Positions 1-5,582 of a stretch of DNA of 7,929 nucleotides are shown piece after piece. Position 1 is the stretch's first letter. Every line of letters begins with the position of its first letter. The notes under the pieces are model-generated. The model was not told the origin of the DNA, made no database searches, and saw only the letters and a program-made list of their open reading frames with translations. The DNA lies in contig JASHVF010000344.1 of assembly GCA_030039615.1 (NCBI GenBank), positions 1 through 7,929 of the forward strand, in the 5' to 3' direction. The position numbers and the translations under genes are program-made. Origin of the DNA: Gammaproteobacteria bacterium (GTDB lineage: Bacteria > Pseudomonadota > Gammaproteobacteria > Steroidobacterales > Steroidobacteraceae).

Positions 1-216
1 GAGCTCGCACGCTCCGGTCGCACGGTGATCACGACGCTGCACGATGCGACACTCGCGGCGCGCTTCGCCGACCGGGTGCTGCTGCTGCACGGGGACGGCC
101 GCTGGACGCTCGGGCCCGTCGCAGAGGCGCTCACTGCCGCCTCCCTGAGCGAGCTCTACCTGGCGCCCATGATGGAGCTCGAGCGCGACGGCCGCCGGGT
201 GTTCGTCAGCGTGTAA
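1..216 (+). CDS. ABC importer ATP-binding protein, FecCD/BtuD type, C-terminal part (5' truncated)
   Basis: This is the last 71 codons of an ATPase that would power uptake of a corrinoid or ferric siderophore through an inner-membrane ABC permease. Frame 1 is open from the window edge, so the start, Walker A, signature and Walker B motifs lie outside. What is visible is the switch/H-loop (T-T-L-H-D, His at window residue 14), then an A-x-x-F-A-D-R-V-L-L-L-H strand typical of this family, and a tail with A-L-T-A-A-S-L-S-E-L-Y and a closing G-R-R-V-F-V. The L-T-x-x-x-L-x-x-L-Y segment is common in FecCD-linked ATPases. The cobalamin adenosyltransferase two genes away makes vitamin B12 the more likely substrate, but this is inferred from context. 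The gene ends tail-to-tail with the phosphatase gene, overlapping it by 11 bases. Confidence 0.8.
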   Translation, partial: ELARSGRTVITTLHDATLAARFADRVLLLHGDGRWTLGPVAEALTAASLSELYLAPMMELERDGRRVFVSV

Positions 217-970
217 GCGCCGCGAGCACCGCGGGGTGCAGCGCACCGTTGGTGGCGAGCGCGCTGGTGGTTGCCAGTCCGAGGTCGCGCCCCTCGAGAT
301 CGGTGAAGGTGCCGCCCGCCTCGCGCACGATCACCGCCAGGGCCGCGACGTCGAGGATGTTGACGTCCGACTCGATGACGACGTCGAGCGCGCCGCGCGC
401 CAGCAGGTGGAAATGGACGAAGTCCCCGTAACCGCGCGTGTAGGCGGCACCGGCGATGAGCTCCCCGTAGCGCTGCCAGCGGGGCGAACCTGCCAGGCTG
501 CGCAGATTCCCGGCGGAGATCGCCGCGTCGGCGATTGATGCGACGGCGCTCACGCGCAGCGGCCGCTCGTTGAGGAACGCACCGCCCCCCTCCTCGGCCC
601 AGGCGACCTCCCCGAAGGCGGGCGCGCTCGACACGCCGAGCACCAGCCTGCCGGCCCGCATCAGGGCGATCTGGGTCGAGAAGAACGGAATCTCGCGCAC
701 GAACGCCTTGGTGCCATCGATGGGATCGACCAGCCAGACGCTCTCGGCAGAGATCGCATGCTGGCCCGTCTCCTCACCATGGAAGCCGTAGCCGGGGAAG
801 CGCTCGCTCAGGGTGGCATGGATGACCTCCTCGCTGAGCACGTCCGCCTCGGTCACCGGGGAGGCATCGCTCTTGAGGCGCACGCGCGGGCTCTTCCCGT
901 AGTGGTCGCGGATCACTTCGCTCGCGGCACGCGCCGCGGCGAGCGCGGCTTTGAGTTCTTCCGATGCCAT
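206..970 (-). CDS. hisN: Inositol-monophosphatase-family phosphatase, probable histidinol-phosphatase (HisN)
   Basis: This is a 254-residue Mg2+-dependent phosphatase of the IMPase fold, the usual length for the family. The metal-binding motifs are visible: G-E-E at 65-67, D-P-I-D-G-T at 82-87 (motif 1), and L-D-V-A-A-L with Asp207 followed by E-A-G-G (motif 2). The common W-D of motif 2 is L-D here. The P-I-D-G-T-K-A-F-x-x-x-I-P context and the length resemble HisN, which removes phosphate from L-histidinol phosphate in histidine synthesis. An inositol-phosphatase or CysQ-like role cannot be excluded, because no other his gene is in view. The ATG at 970 is preferred over upstream in-frame non-ATG codons. 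It has AAGG three bases upstream, in an element shared with the divergent adenosyltransferase gene. Confidence 0.75.
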   Translation of the reverse strand: MASEELKAALAAARAASEVIRDHYGKSPRVRLKSDASPVTEADVLSEEVIHATLSERFPGYGFHGEETGQHAISAESVWLVDPIDGTKAFVREIPFFSTQIALMRAGRLVLGVSSAPAFGEVAWAEEGGGAFLNERPLRVSAVASIADAAISAGNLRSLAGSPRWQRYGELIAGAAYTRGYGDFVHFHLLARGALDVVIESDVNILDVAALAVIVREAGGTFTDLEGRDLGLATTSALATNGALHPAVLAALTR

Positions 971-973
971 ATG

Positions 974-980
974 CCTTAGG
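974..980. promoter_or_regulatory. Shared ribosome binding site CCTTAGG between divergent genes
   Basis: CCTTAGG reads as CCTAAGG on the other strand, so each strand carries a Shine-Dalgarno-like core. On the + strand AGGA (978-981) lies 8 bases before the ATG at 990. On the - strand AAGG lies 3 bases before the ATG at 970, which is short. Only 19 bases separate the two start codons, so promoters for both genes must lie inside the opposite coding region or further out. Confidence 0.6.
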
Positions 981-989
981 ATACGACCA

Positions 990-1559
990 ATGGGAAACCG
1001 CCTGAGCAAGATCTACACGCGCACCGGCGATGACGGCACCACCGGCCTCGGCGACGGCAGCCGGGTGCGCAAGGACAGCGCGCGCGTCGAGGCCTACGGG
1101 ACCCTCGACGAGTTGAACAGCGTCATCGGCGTACTGCTCGCCGTGCCCAAACTGCCCAGGAAGGTGGCCGGCTGCCTCACCGAGGTGCAGCATGAGCTGT
1201 TCGACATGGGCGGCGAGCTCTGCATCCCCGGCCACACCATGATCAGGGCCGAGCACGTGGCGCGCCTCGAGACGCAACTCGATGACTTCAACGAGAAGCT
1301 GCCGCCGTTGAAGGAATTCATCCTGCCGGGCGGCGGCCCGGGCGCCGCCGCCTGCCACCTGGCGCGCACCGTGGCGCGGCGTGCCGAGCGGCGCGCCTGG
1401 ACGCTCTCGCGCACCGAGAGCGTCAGCCCGGAGCTCCTCAAGTACCTCAACCGCCTGTCGGACCTGCTGTTCGTACTGGCGCGCGTGCTGGCACGCCACG
1501 AGCGCGGCGCAGAGGTGCTCTGGCGGCACGAGCGCGTCAAGCGCAAGAAGTCAGCGTAG
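990..1559 (+). CDS. pduO: Cob(I)alamin adenosyltransferase, PduO/MMAB type
   Basis: This 189-residue cytoplasmic enzyme transfers the adenosyl group of ATP to cob(I)alamin, making coenzyme B12. The N-terminal ATP-binding segment T-R-T-G-D-D-G-T-T-G-L-G-D-G is at residues 10-23, followed by a Y-G-T-L-D-E-L-N-S segment at 36-44. The helix carrying R-R-A-E-R is at 130-134 and Y-L-N-R-L-S-D-L-L-F at 152-161. All are hallmarks of the PduO family and differ from the CobA and EutT families. Length is normal. The ATG at 990 fits the family's N-terminus, and AGGA stands 8 bases upstream. It may work with the importer whose tail is at the left edge: import followed by adenosylation. It overlaps the convergent ampD by 9 bases at its 3' end. 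Confidence 0.92.
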   Translation: MGNRLSKIYTRTGDDGTTGLGDGSRVRKDSARVEAYGTLDELNSVIGVLLAVPKLPRKVAGCLTEVQHELFDMGGELCIPGHTMIRAEHVARLETQLDDFNEKLPPLKEFILPGGGPGAAACHLARTVARRAERRAWTLSRTESVSPELLKYLNRLSDLLFVLARVLARHERGAEVLWRHERVKRKKSA

Positions 1560-2156
1560 CGCGGTGCGCTCCTGCACCAGCACCCGCAGCCGCCGCCAGT
1601 TGAACAGCGGCCCGGGATCGGTCTTGCGCTCCGGCGCGATGTCGCTGTGTCCGACCATGTGCTCGGGACCGAGCGAGGGGTAGGCATCGAAGAGCGCTGC
1701 GGCGAGCTGTGCCAGCGCCTCGTACTGGGCGTCCGTGTAGGGCGTCTCGTCGCTCCCCTCGAGCTCCACACCGATCGAGAAGTCGTTGCACGCCGGGCGG
1801 CCATCGTATTCCGACTGGCCGGCGTGCCAGGCACGCGCGCCGAACGGCACGTATTGGACGATCTCGCCGTCGCGGCGGATGAGGGCGTGCGCGGAGACGC
1901 GCGCGCCGGCGATCGCGCGGAAATACGGGTGTGCATCGAACGGCAGCGTGCCGGTGAACAGCCGATCGATCCACGGCCCGCCGAACTCCCCGGGCGGCAG
2001 GCTGATGCCGTGCACCACCAGCAGCTCGGGCTTGACCCCCGCCGGACGCTCGTCGAAATGCGGCGACAGTACCTGGCGCGCTCCTATCAGCAGGCCGGTC
2101 GTGGCATCGATGTGCAGCGTCGGGGTGAACGGCGTGGTGGCGGAGGTGATGGTCAT
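1551..2156 (-). CDS. ampD: 1,6-anhydro-N-acetylmuramyl-L-alanine amidase AmpD
   Basis: This 201-residue zinc amidase of the cytoplasm cuts the lactyl-L-Ala bond of anhydro-muropeptides during peptidoglycan recycling. In enterobacteria its loss raises AmpR-driven beta-lactamase expression. The zinc ligands are all present: His49 (in L-V-V-H-G-I-S), His170 (G-H-S-D-I-A-P) and Asp180 (K-T-D-P-G-P). The catalytic Glu131 (G-V-E-L-E-G) and Lys178 are also present. These match E. coli His34, Glu116, His154, Lys162 and Asp164 with a 15-16 residue offset. S-L-P-P-G-E-F-G-G-P-W-I is a strong AmpD signature. The extra N-terminal ~15 residues depend on the chosen ATG at 2156; a TTG at 2180 would add eight more. 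Neither start has a clear Shine-Dalgarno. No ampE or ampR is in view. Confidence 0.94.
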   Translation of the reverse strand: MTITSATTPFTPTLHIDATTGLLIGARQVLSPHFDERPAGVKPELLVVHGISLPPGEFGGPWIDRLFTGTLPFDAHPYFRAIAGARVSAHALIRRDGEIVQYVPFGARAWHAGQSEYDGRPACNDFSIGVELEGSDETPYTDAQYEALAQLAAALFDAYPSLGPEHMVGHSDIAPERKTDPGPLFNWRRLRVLVQERTALR

Positions 2157-2157
2157 G

Positions 2158-2169
2158 TCGGCGCGCCGA
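2158..2169. repeat. Perfect 12-bp palindrome between ampD and bioA starts
   Basis: TCGGCGCGCCGA is its own reverse complement and sits in the 32-base gap between the ampD ATG (2156) and the bioA ATG (2189). It could be an operator for either gene, or a chance palindrome in GC-rich sequence. If AmpD used the TTG at 2180, the palindrome would be coding. Confidence 0.5.
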
Positions 2170-2188
2170 TTCTGCCACAATCCTGCGC

Positions 2189-3544
2189 ATGGCTTCCGCC
2201 AACACCGGCTACGTGAGGCGCGACCTCGCGCACGTCTGGCACCCCTGCACGCAGATGAAGGATCACGAGCAGCTGCCGCCGATTCCGATCAGACGCGGCC
2301 GCGGCGTGTGGCTCGAGGACTTCGACGGCAAGCGCTATCTCGATGCGGTGAGCTCCTGGTGGGTGAATCTCTTCGGCCACGCCAACCCGCGCATCAGTGC
2401 TGCGGTGCACGCCCAGCTCGAGGAGCTCGAGCAGGTGATCCTGGCGGGTTTCACCCACGAGCCGGTGATCGCACTGTCGGAGGAGCTCACGGCGCTCGCA
2501 CCGGCGGGCCTCAGCCGCTGCTTCTACGCCGACAACGGCTCCTCCGCGATCGAAGTCGCGGTGAAGATGAGCTTCCACTACTGGCGTAACGTCGGCCGGG
2601 CCGACAAGCGCCGCTTCATCACGCTCTCCAACAGCTACCACGGCGAGACGCTCGGCGCGCTCGCGGTCGGCAACGTCGAGCTCTACAAGGACATCTACCG
2701 GCCGCTGCTCATGGACGTGATCACCGTGCCCTCGCCCGACTGCTACGCCCGCGCGCCGGGCGCGGACTGGGAGGAGCATTCGCGCGCGCAGTTCGCCCAC
2801 ATGGAGGCGGCGCTGGCGCGGCACGCGCACGAGGCGGCCGCGGTGATCGTCGAGCCGCTGGTGCAATGCGCGGGCGGCATGCGCATGTACGACCCGGTGT
2901 ACCTCTCGCTGCTGCGCGCGGCCTGCGACCGCCACGGCGTGCACCTGATCGCGGACGAGATCGCGGTCGGCTTCGGACGCACCGGCACGCTGTTCGCCTG
3001 CGAGCAGGCCGGCATCCGTCCCGACTTCATGTGCCTCTCCAAGGGTCTCACCGGCGGCTACCTGCCGCTCTCGGTGGTGCTGACGACCGAGCCGGTCTAC
3101 GCCGCCTTCTATGACGAGTACGCCAGGCTCAACGCCTTCCTGCACTCGCACAGCTTCACCGGCAATCCGCTCGGCTGCGCCGCGGCACGCGCCACGCTCA
3201 GGATCTTTCGCGAGGACGGCACGCTCGAGAAGAACCGCGCGCTCGCGGCGCACCTGGGGAGGCGGGCGCGCGAGCTCGAGTCGCATGCGCACGTCGCCGA
3301 GGTGCGCCAGCGCGGCATGATCGTCGCCATCGAGATGGTGCGCGACAAGGCGAGCCGCGCCCCCTACGACTGGCGCGAGCGCCGCGGACTCGCCGTGTAC
3401 CGCCACGCGCTGAAGCGCGGCGTGCTGCTGCGGCCGGTGGGCAACGTCGTCTACTTCATGCCCCCTTACGTGATCACGCCGGAGGAGATCGACCTCCTGG
3501 TGGACGTGGCGCGCGAGGGGATCGGGCTCGCGACATGCGCCTGA
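2189..3544 (+). CDS. bioA: Adenosylmethionine-8-amino-7-oxononanoate aminotransferase BioA
   Basis: This 451-residue PLP enzyme makes 7,8-diaminopelargonate from 8-amino-7-oxononanoate in biotin synthesis, using S-adenosylmethionine as amino donor. Evidence is family-wide: the N-terminal W-H-P-C-T-Q-M segment, S-S-W-W with Trp57 and Trp58, D-N-G-S-S-A-I-E for phosphate binding, S-Y-H-G-E-T with Tyr150 stacking on PLP, A-D-E-I-A-V-G-F-G-R-T-G with Asp256, and the PLP lysine Lys285 in L-S-K-G-L-T-G-G-Y-L-P-L-S. The early Trp pair and H-P-C-T-Q motif separate BioA from other class III aminotransferases. The ATG at 2189 gives the expected N-terminus but lacks a good Shine-Dalgarno. No bioB, bioF, bioC or bioD is in the window, so biotin genes are dispersed here. 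Its end overlaps rsmE by 10 bases. Confidence 0.96.
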   Translation: MASANTGYVRRDLAHVWHPCTQMKDHEQLPPIPIRRGRGVWLEDFDGKRYLDAVSSWWVNLFGHANPRISAAVHAQLEELEQVILAGFTHEPVIALSEELTALAPAGLSRCFYADNGSSAIEVAVKMSFHYWRNVGRADKRRFITLSNSYHGETLGALAVGNVELYKDIYRPLLMDVITVPSPDCYARAPGADWEEHSRAQFAHMEAALARHAHEAAAVIVEPLVQCAGGMRMYDPVYLSLLRAACDRHGVHLIADEIAVGFGRTGTLFACEQAGIRPDFMCLSKGLTGGYLPLSVVLTTEPVYAAFYDEYARLNAFLHSHSFTGNPLGCAAARATLRIFREDGTLEKNRALAAHLGRRARELESHAHVAEVRQRGMIVAIEMVRDKASRAPYDWRERRGLAVYRHALKRGVLLRPVGNVVYFMPPYVITPEEIDLLVDVAREGIGLATCA

Positions 3545-4266
3545 CGCGGGTGTACGTCGAGGGGCCGCTGCTCGCGGGCAAACGCGTCAGGCTCGAGGGC
3601 GGCAGCGCCAGCCACATCACCCGGGTGCTGCGCCTGCGCGTCGGCGCCGCGCTCACCGTGTTCGATGGCACGGGCGGCGAGCACGAGGCGAGCATCGACA
3701 AGGCGCACGGCGGCGAGGTGATCGTCGCCGTCGGCGAGCGCGCCGCGATCGAGCGCGAGTCGCCGCTTCAGCTCACGCTCGCCCAGGGGGTCTCGCGCGG
3801 CGAGCGCATGGATCTGGTGGTACAGAAGGCGACCGAGCTCGGCGTCACCGGGTTCGTGCCGGTGCTCACCGAGCGCAGCGTCGTGCGGCTCAGCGCGCAG
3901 CAGTCCGACCGCAAGCTGAATCACTGGCGGGCGATCGCCATCGCCGCCTGCGAACAGTGCGGCCGCAACCGCCTGCCGGCTCTGGCGGCACCCGTGGCGC
4001 TGCGTGACTTCCTCAAAGGCGAGGCGGCCGCCGGCACGCGTCTCCTCCTTTCTCCCTCCGGCAGCGGGTCACTCGGGGATCTGCCGCGCCCCGCCGGCGC
4101 GATCACCGCCCTGATCGGTCCCGAGGGCGGGCTCACGGACGAGGAGGAGCAGGCAGCGCTCGCCGCCGGCTTCATCGGCGTGCGCCTGGGCCCGCGCGTG
4201 CTGCGCACCGAGACCGCGGCGATCGCGGCGCTGGCACTGCTGCAGCGACAGTTCGGAGACTTCTAG
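3535..4266 (+). CDS. rsmE: 16S rRNA (uracil-1498-N3)-methyltransferase RsmE
   Basis: This 243-residue SPOUT-class enzyme methylates N3 of U1498 in 16S rRNA in the 30S subunit. Residues 1 to about 70 form the PUA-like RNA-binding part (S-H-I-T-R-V-L-R-L-R-V-G, then F-D-G-T-G-G). The trefoil-knot catalytic part follows, with the G-E-R-M-D-L-V-V-Q-K-A-T-E-L-G motif, I-G-P-E-G-G-L-T at 194-201 and L-G-P-R-V-L-R-T-E-T-A at 218-228, which bind S-adenosylmethionine. Length matches the E. coli enzyme (243). The start ATG lies inside the end of bioA in another frame, so translation is probably coupled to bioA. Confidence 0.95.
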   Translation: MRLTRVYVEGPLLAGKRVRLEGGSASHITRVLRLRVGAALTVFDGTGGEHEASIDKAHGGEVIVAVGERAAIERESPLQLTLAQGVSRGERMDLVVQKATELGVTGFVPVLTERSVVRLSAQQSDRKLNHWRAIAIAACEQCGRNRLPALAAPVALRDFLKGEAAAGTRLLLSPSGSGSLGDLPRPAGAITALIGPEGGLTDEEEQAALAAGFIGVRLGPRVLRTETAAIAALALLQRQFGDF

Positions 4267-4269
4267 CGT

Positions 4270-4701
4270 ATGGACCATTACTCGCGGCTGATCGGGCTCG
4301 TGTTCGTGGTCGCGTGGACGATCTTCCGCCTGGTGCGCTACCTCAAGGCCGGCGCCTCCGGGCGCCCGTCTCCGGCGGTGCCGGCGTCCGCCGGAATGAT
4401 CCCGCAGACGGCCGAGCCGCCCTCGACGTTGGCGACGCCGGCGTCCCCGATCGAGCCCGCCTCTGCCGGGTCGGGTTTCGTCGGAGCACTGCTCGCGGTG
4501 CTGGTGTTGCTCGTCGGTAATGCCGTCGTCTGGACGTGCCTGTTCCTGCTGCCGCAGCTCGACGCGCTGCCGGTGATGCCGCGGCTCGTCGCCGGCGTGC
4601 TCGCGAACTTCTACCTGCTGTACCTGGCGCGCGGCGCCGCGGCGTGGATCCGCCGGCGGTCGGATCAGGGTCCGCCTGAAGGCGGCAACCCGATCTCCTA
4701 G
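4270..4701 (+). CDS. Small membrane protein of unknown function
   Basis: This 143-residue protein was not recognised. Hydrophobic segments are at about residues 7-25, 70-94 and 104-124. The first is separated from the others by a Pro/Ala/Ser-rich linker (27-67) of low complexity. The C-terminus is short and charged (R-R-R-S-D-Q). The layout suggests an inner-membrane protein with a flexible loop, with no catalytic motif seen. The ATG is 3 bases after the rsmE stop, and GGAG inside the rsmE end lies about 11 bases upstream, so it should be co-transcribed with bioA-rsmE. Its stop meets the convergent remnant and the hairpin. It could be a lineage-specific protein; real coding is supported by the position and the coherent transmembrane pattern. 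Confidence 0.7.
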   Translation: MDHYSRLIGLVFVVAWTIFRLVRYLKAGASGRPSPAVPASAGMIPQTAEPPSTLATPASPIEPASAGSGFVGALLAVLVLLVGNAVVWTCLFLLPQLDALPVMPRLVAGVLANFYLLYLARGAAAWIRRRSDQGPPEGGNPIS

Positions 4702-4790
4702 TCCGGAAACCTGCGCTGCCGTTCGACCGCCTGAAAGCGCGGCTGCTTGCGCAGCGGGTCGAGGAACGGTTCGTTCCTCGAAAGTGTCGC
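4698..4790 (-). pseudogene. C-terminal remnant of a TPR/winged-helix type protein
   Basis: Reading leftward in the frame ending with TAG at 4698-4700, the last 30 codons give a tail containing F-L-D-P-L-R-K-Q-P-R-F-Q-A-V-E-R and ending R-R-F-P-D. From memory, D-P-L-R-x-x-P-R-F-Q-A-(I/V/L)-x-x-x-x-x-F-P is a common closing sequence of TPR-rich transcriptional regulators, adenylate-cyclase-like proteins and kinase-TPR proteins. The reading frame continues upstream only across brnA in a different frame, where no TPR sequence is visible, so the rest of that gene is gone. This is inference from a short match. Confidence 0.4.
4759..4781. terminator. Perfect 10-bp hairpin between convergent genes, possible bidirectional terminator
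   Basis: TCGAGGAACG at 4759-4768 pairs with CGTTCCTCGA at 4772-4781 around a 3-base loop. It lies between the stop of the rightward bioA-rsmE unit (4701) and the stop of leftward brnA (4799), where a terminator is expected. There is no T-run on either side, so it is not a classic intrinsic terminator. It could instead be an RNA 3'-end stabiliser. Confidence 0.5.
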
Positions 4791-4798
4791 GGTGCGGC

Positions 4799-5011
4799 CT
4801 ACTGGTGCGCTTCCATGTACGCCCGCAGCAGCGCGTTGATGCGCGACTGATAGCCGGCCCCCTGGCCGCGGAACCAGTCGATCACGTCGGAATCGATGCG
4901 CAGCGACAGCAGCGTCTTCTTCGGCGCCACGCTCAGTCCCCGGCGCGCCATGGTGCGCGCGAACATCTCGGGGGACATGGGCTTGCGGGAGGGAGGTGCA
5001 GGGCGCTTCAT
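4799..5011 (-). CDS. brnA: BrnA-type antitoxin (ribbon-helix-helix), no BrnT toxin adjacent
   Basis: This is a 70-residue basic protein. Its second half (K-T-L-L-S-L-R-I-D-S-D-V-I-D-W-F-R then G-A-G-Y-Q-S-R-I-N-A-L-L-R-A-Y) is the BrnA/COG3514 signature: a short DNA-binding strand followed by two helices, as in ribbon-helix-helix antitoxins that neutralise the RelE-like RNase BrnT and repress their own operon. Normally brnT lies just upstream. Here the upstream gene is a DUF2007 gene whose stop overlaps this ATG as ATGA, and no BrnT-like reading frame is seen on either side. The protein may be a solitary DNA-binding regulator or the survivor of a broken toxin-antitoxin pair. The N-terminal 30 residues are Pro/Lys/Arg/Met-rich and probably flexible. 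Confidence 0.8.
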   Translation of the reverse strand: MKRPAPPSRKPMSPEMFARTMARRGLSVAPKKTLLSLRIDSDVIDWFRGQGAGYQSRINALLRAYMEAHQ

Positions 5012-5274
5012 GTTTTTATGCCTGTCTCGTTGTTGTCGTCGCCTGGCGGCGCGTTCTCGAAGTCCTCGATGAGGGCGCGGGCCTCGGCCGCGCGCTCCTG
5101 CGGCACCATGATGACACGGCCGTTGAGGGATTCGATGGACAGCAGCGCTCCCGGGAACAGCGCGCCGGCGCCGGCGCCCTGCACGAAGTGGGGCACGCCG
5201 CGCGCCTCGAGCATCGCCACCACGGCGAGCAGCTCCCCTTCGGTCGCGGGCGTGAACACCCTGACCAGGCTCAC
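5008..5274 (-). CDS. DUF2007-family (putative signal-transducing) protein
   Basis: This 88-residue cytoplasmic protein resembles the small DUF2007 alpha/beta domain. It opens with L-V-R-V-F-T, then an E-G-E-L-L-A-V-V-A-M-L-E-A-R-G-V-P helix and turn, and later R-V-I-M-V-P and a closing helix with A-A-E-A-R-A-L-I-E-D-F. The family is found alone or attached to membrane or zinc-ribbon parts, and its function is unsettled. The GTG start at 5274 was chosen because it gives the family's usual N-terminus and follows GGTGAG closely. The open frame extends further upstream, but only as an out-of-frame reading of the preceding membrane gene. That gene's stop is 4 bases away, and this gene's own stop overlaps brnA, so the three genes are probably translated together. 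Confidence 0.75.
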   Translation of the reverse strand: MSLVRVFTPATEGELLAVVAMLEARGVPHFVQGAGAGALFPGALLSIESLNGRVIMVPQERAAEARALIEDFENAPPGDDNNETGIKT

Positions 5275-5278
5275 GGTC

Positions 5279-5563
5279 TCACCATCGCGGCGGTTTCCCG
5301 AGGAACCCCACCACGAACAGTGCCGCGGCGAACAGCAGCAGCAGGATCCAGCCGAGCGCGGCGAGCAGAATGGCAGGAGTGTGGGAATCGATCCGGTAGC
5401 CGCGGTACCAGTCACCGAAGGTGAGCGCATCGATCTGCCGCGGGAACCAGATCAGTGCGAGCAGCGGAGCGCAGCCGAGGGTGACCAGCCACAGCCCGGT
5501 GTGCAGCGGCCAGGCGCCGACATATGCCACCGCGGTGACGATCACCGACAGGACCCGCGACAC
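5279..5563 (-). CDS. Small integral membrane protein of unknown function
   Basis: This protein of about 94 residues was not recognised. Hydrophobic stretches occur at about residues 5-20, 22-41 and 64-89. The middle is polar and aromatic (F-G-D-W-Y-R-G-Y-R-I-D-S), and the C-terminus G-K-P-P-R-W is short and basic. No ATG is available; the GTG at 5563 is the first ordinary start codon after the thioesterase stop, 19 bases away. A strong AGAGGAGA sequence overlaps that stop but is about 14 bases from the GTG, which is long. An ATC codon three codons earlier is better spaced. Position between two co-directional genes, and the 4-base gap to the DUF2007 gene, suggest the two products may act together at the membrane. 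Confidence 0.65.
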   Translation of the reverse strand: MSRVLSVIVTAVAYVGAWPLHTGLWLVTLGCAPLLALIWFPRQIDALTFGDWYRGYRIDSHTPAILLAALGWILLLLFAAALFVVGFLGKPPRW

Positions 5564-5582
5564 GCTGATGGGGACGTCTCCT

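Noticed and set aside
774..1529. Leftward open frame of about 250 codons opposite the adenosyltransferase
   Set aside because: Low-complexity Ala/Arg/Gly/His composition and no motif; the + strand gene is intact and certain.
2153..3406. Long leftward open frame (417 codons) opposite bioA
   Set aside because: It is a GC-rich shadow of bioA: its composition is dominated by Arg, Ala, Val and His, there is no recognisable domain, and bioA itself has every expected motif.
4742..4755. Second small hairpin (5-bp stem GCTGC/GCAGC)
   Set aside because: Too short to mean much in sequence of this base composition.
5275..5430. N-terminal extension of the DUF2007 frame up to 5430
   Set aside because: Its sequence is a Cys/Ser-rich out-of-frame reading of the membrane gene; DUF2007 similarity starts only at the GTG at 5274.
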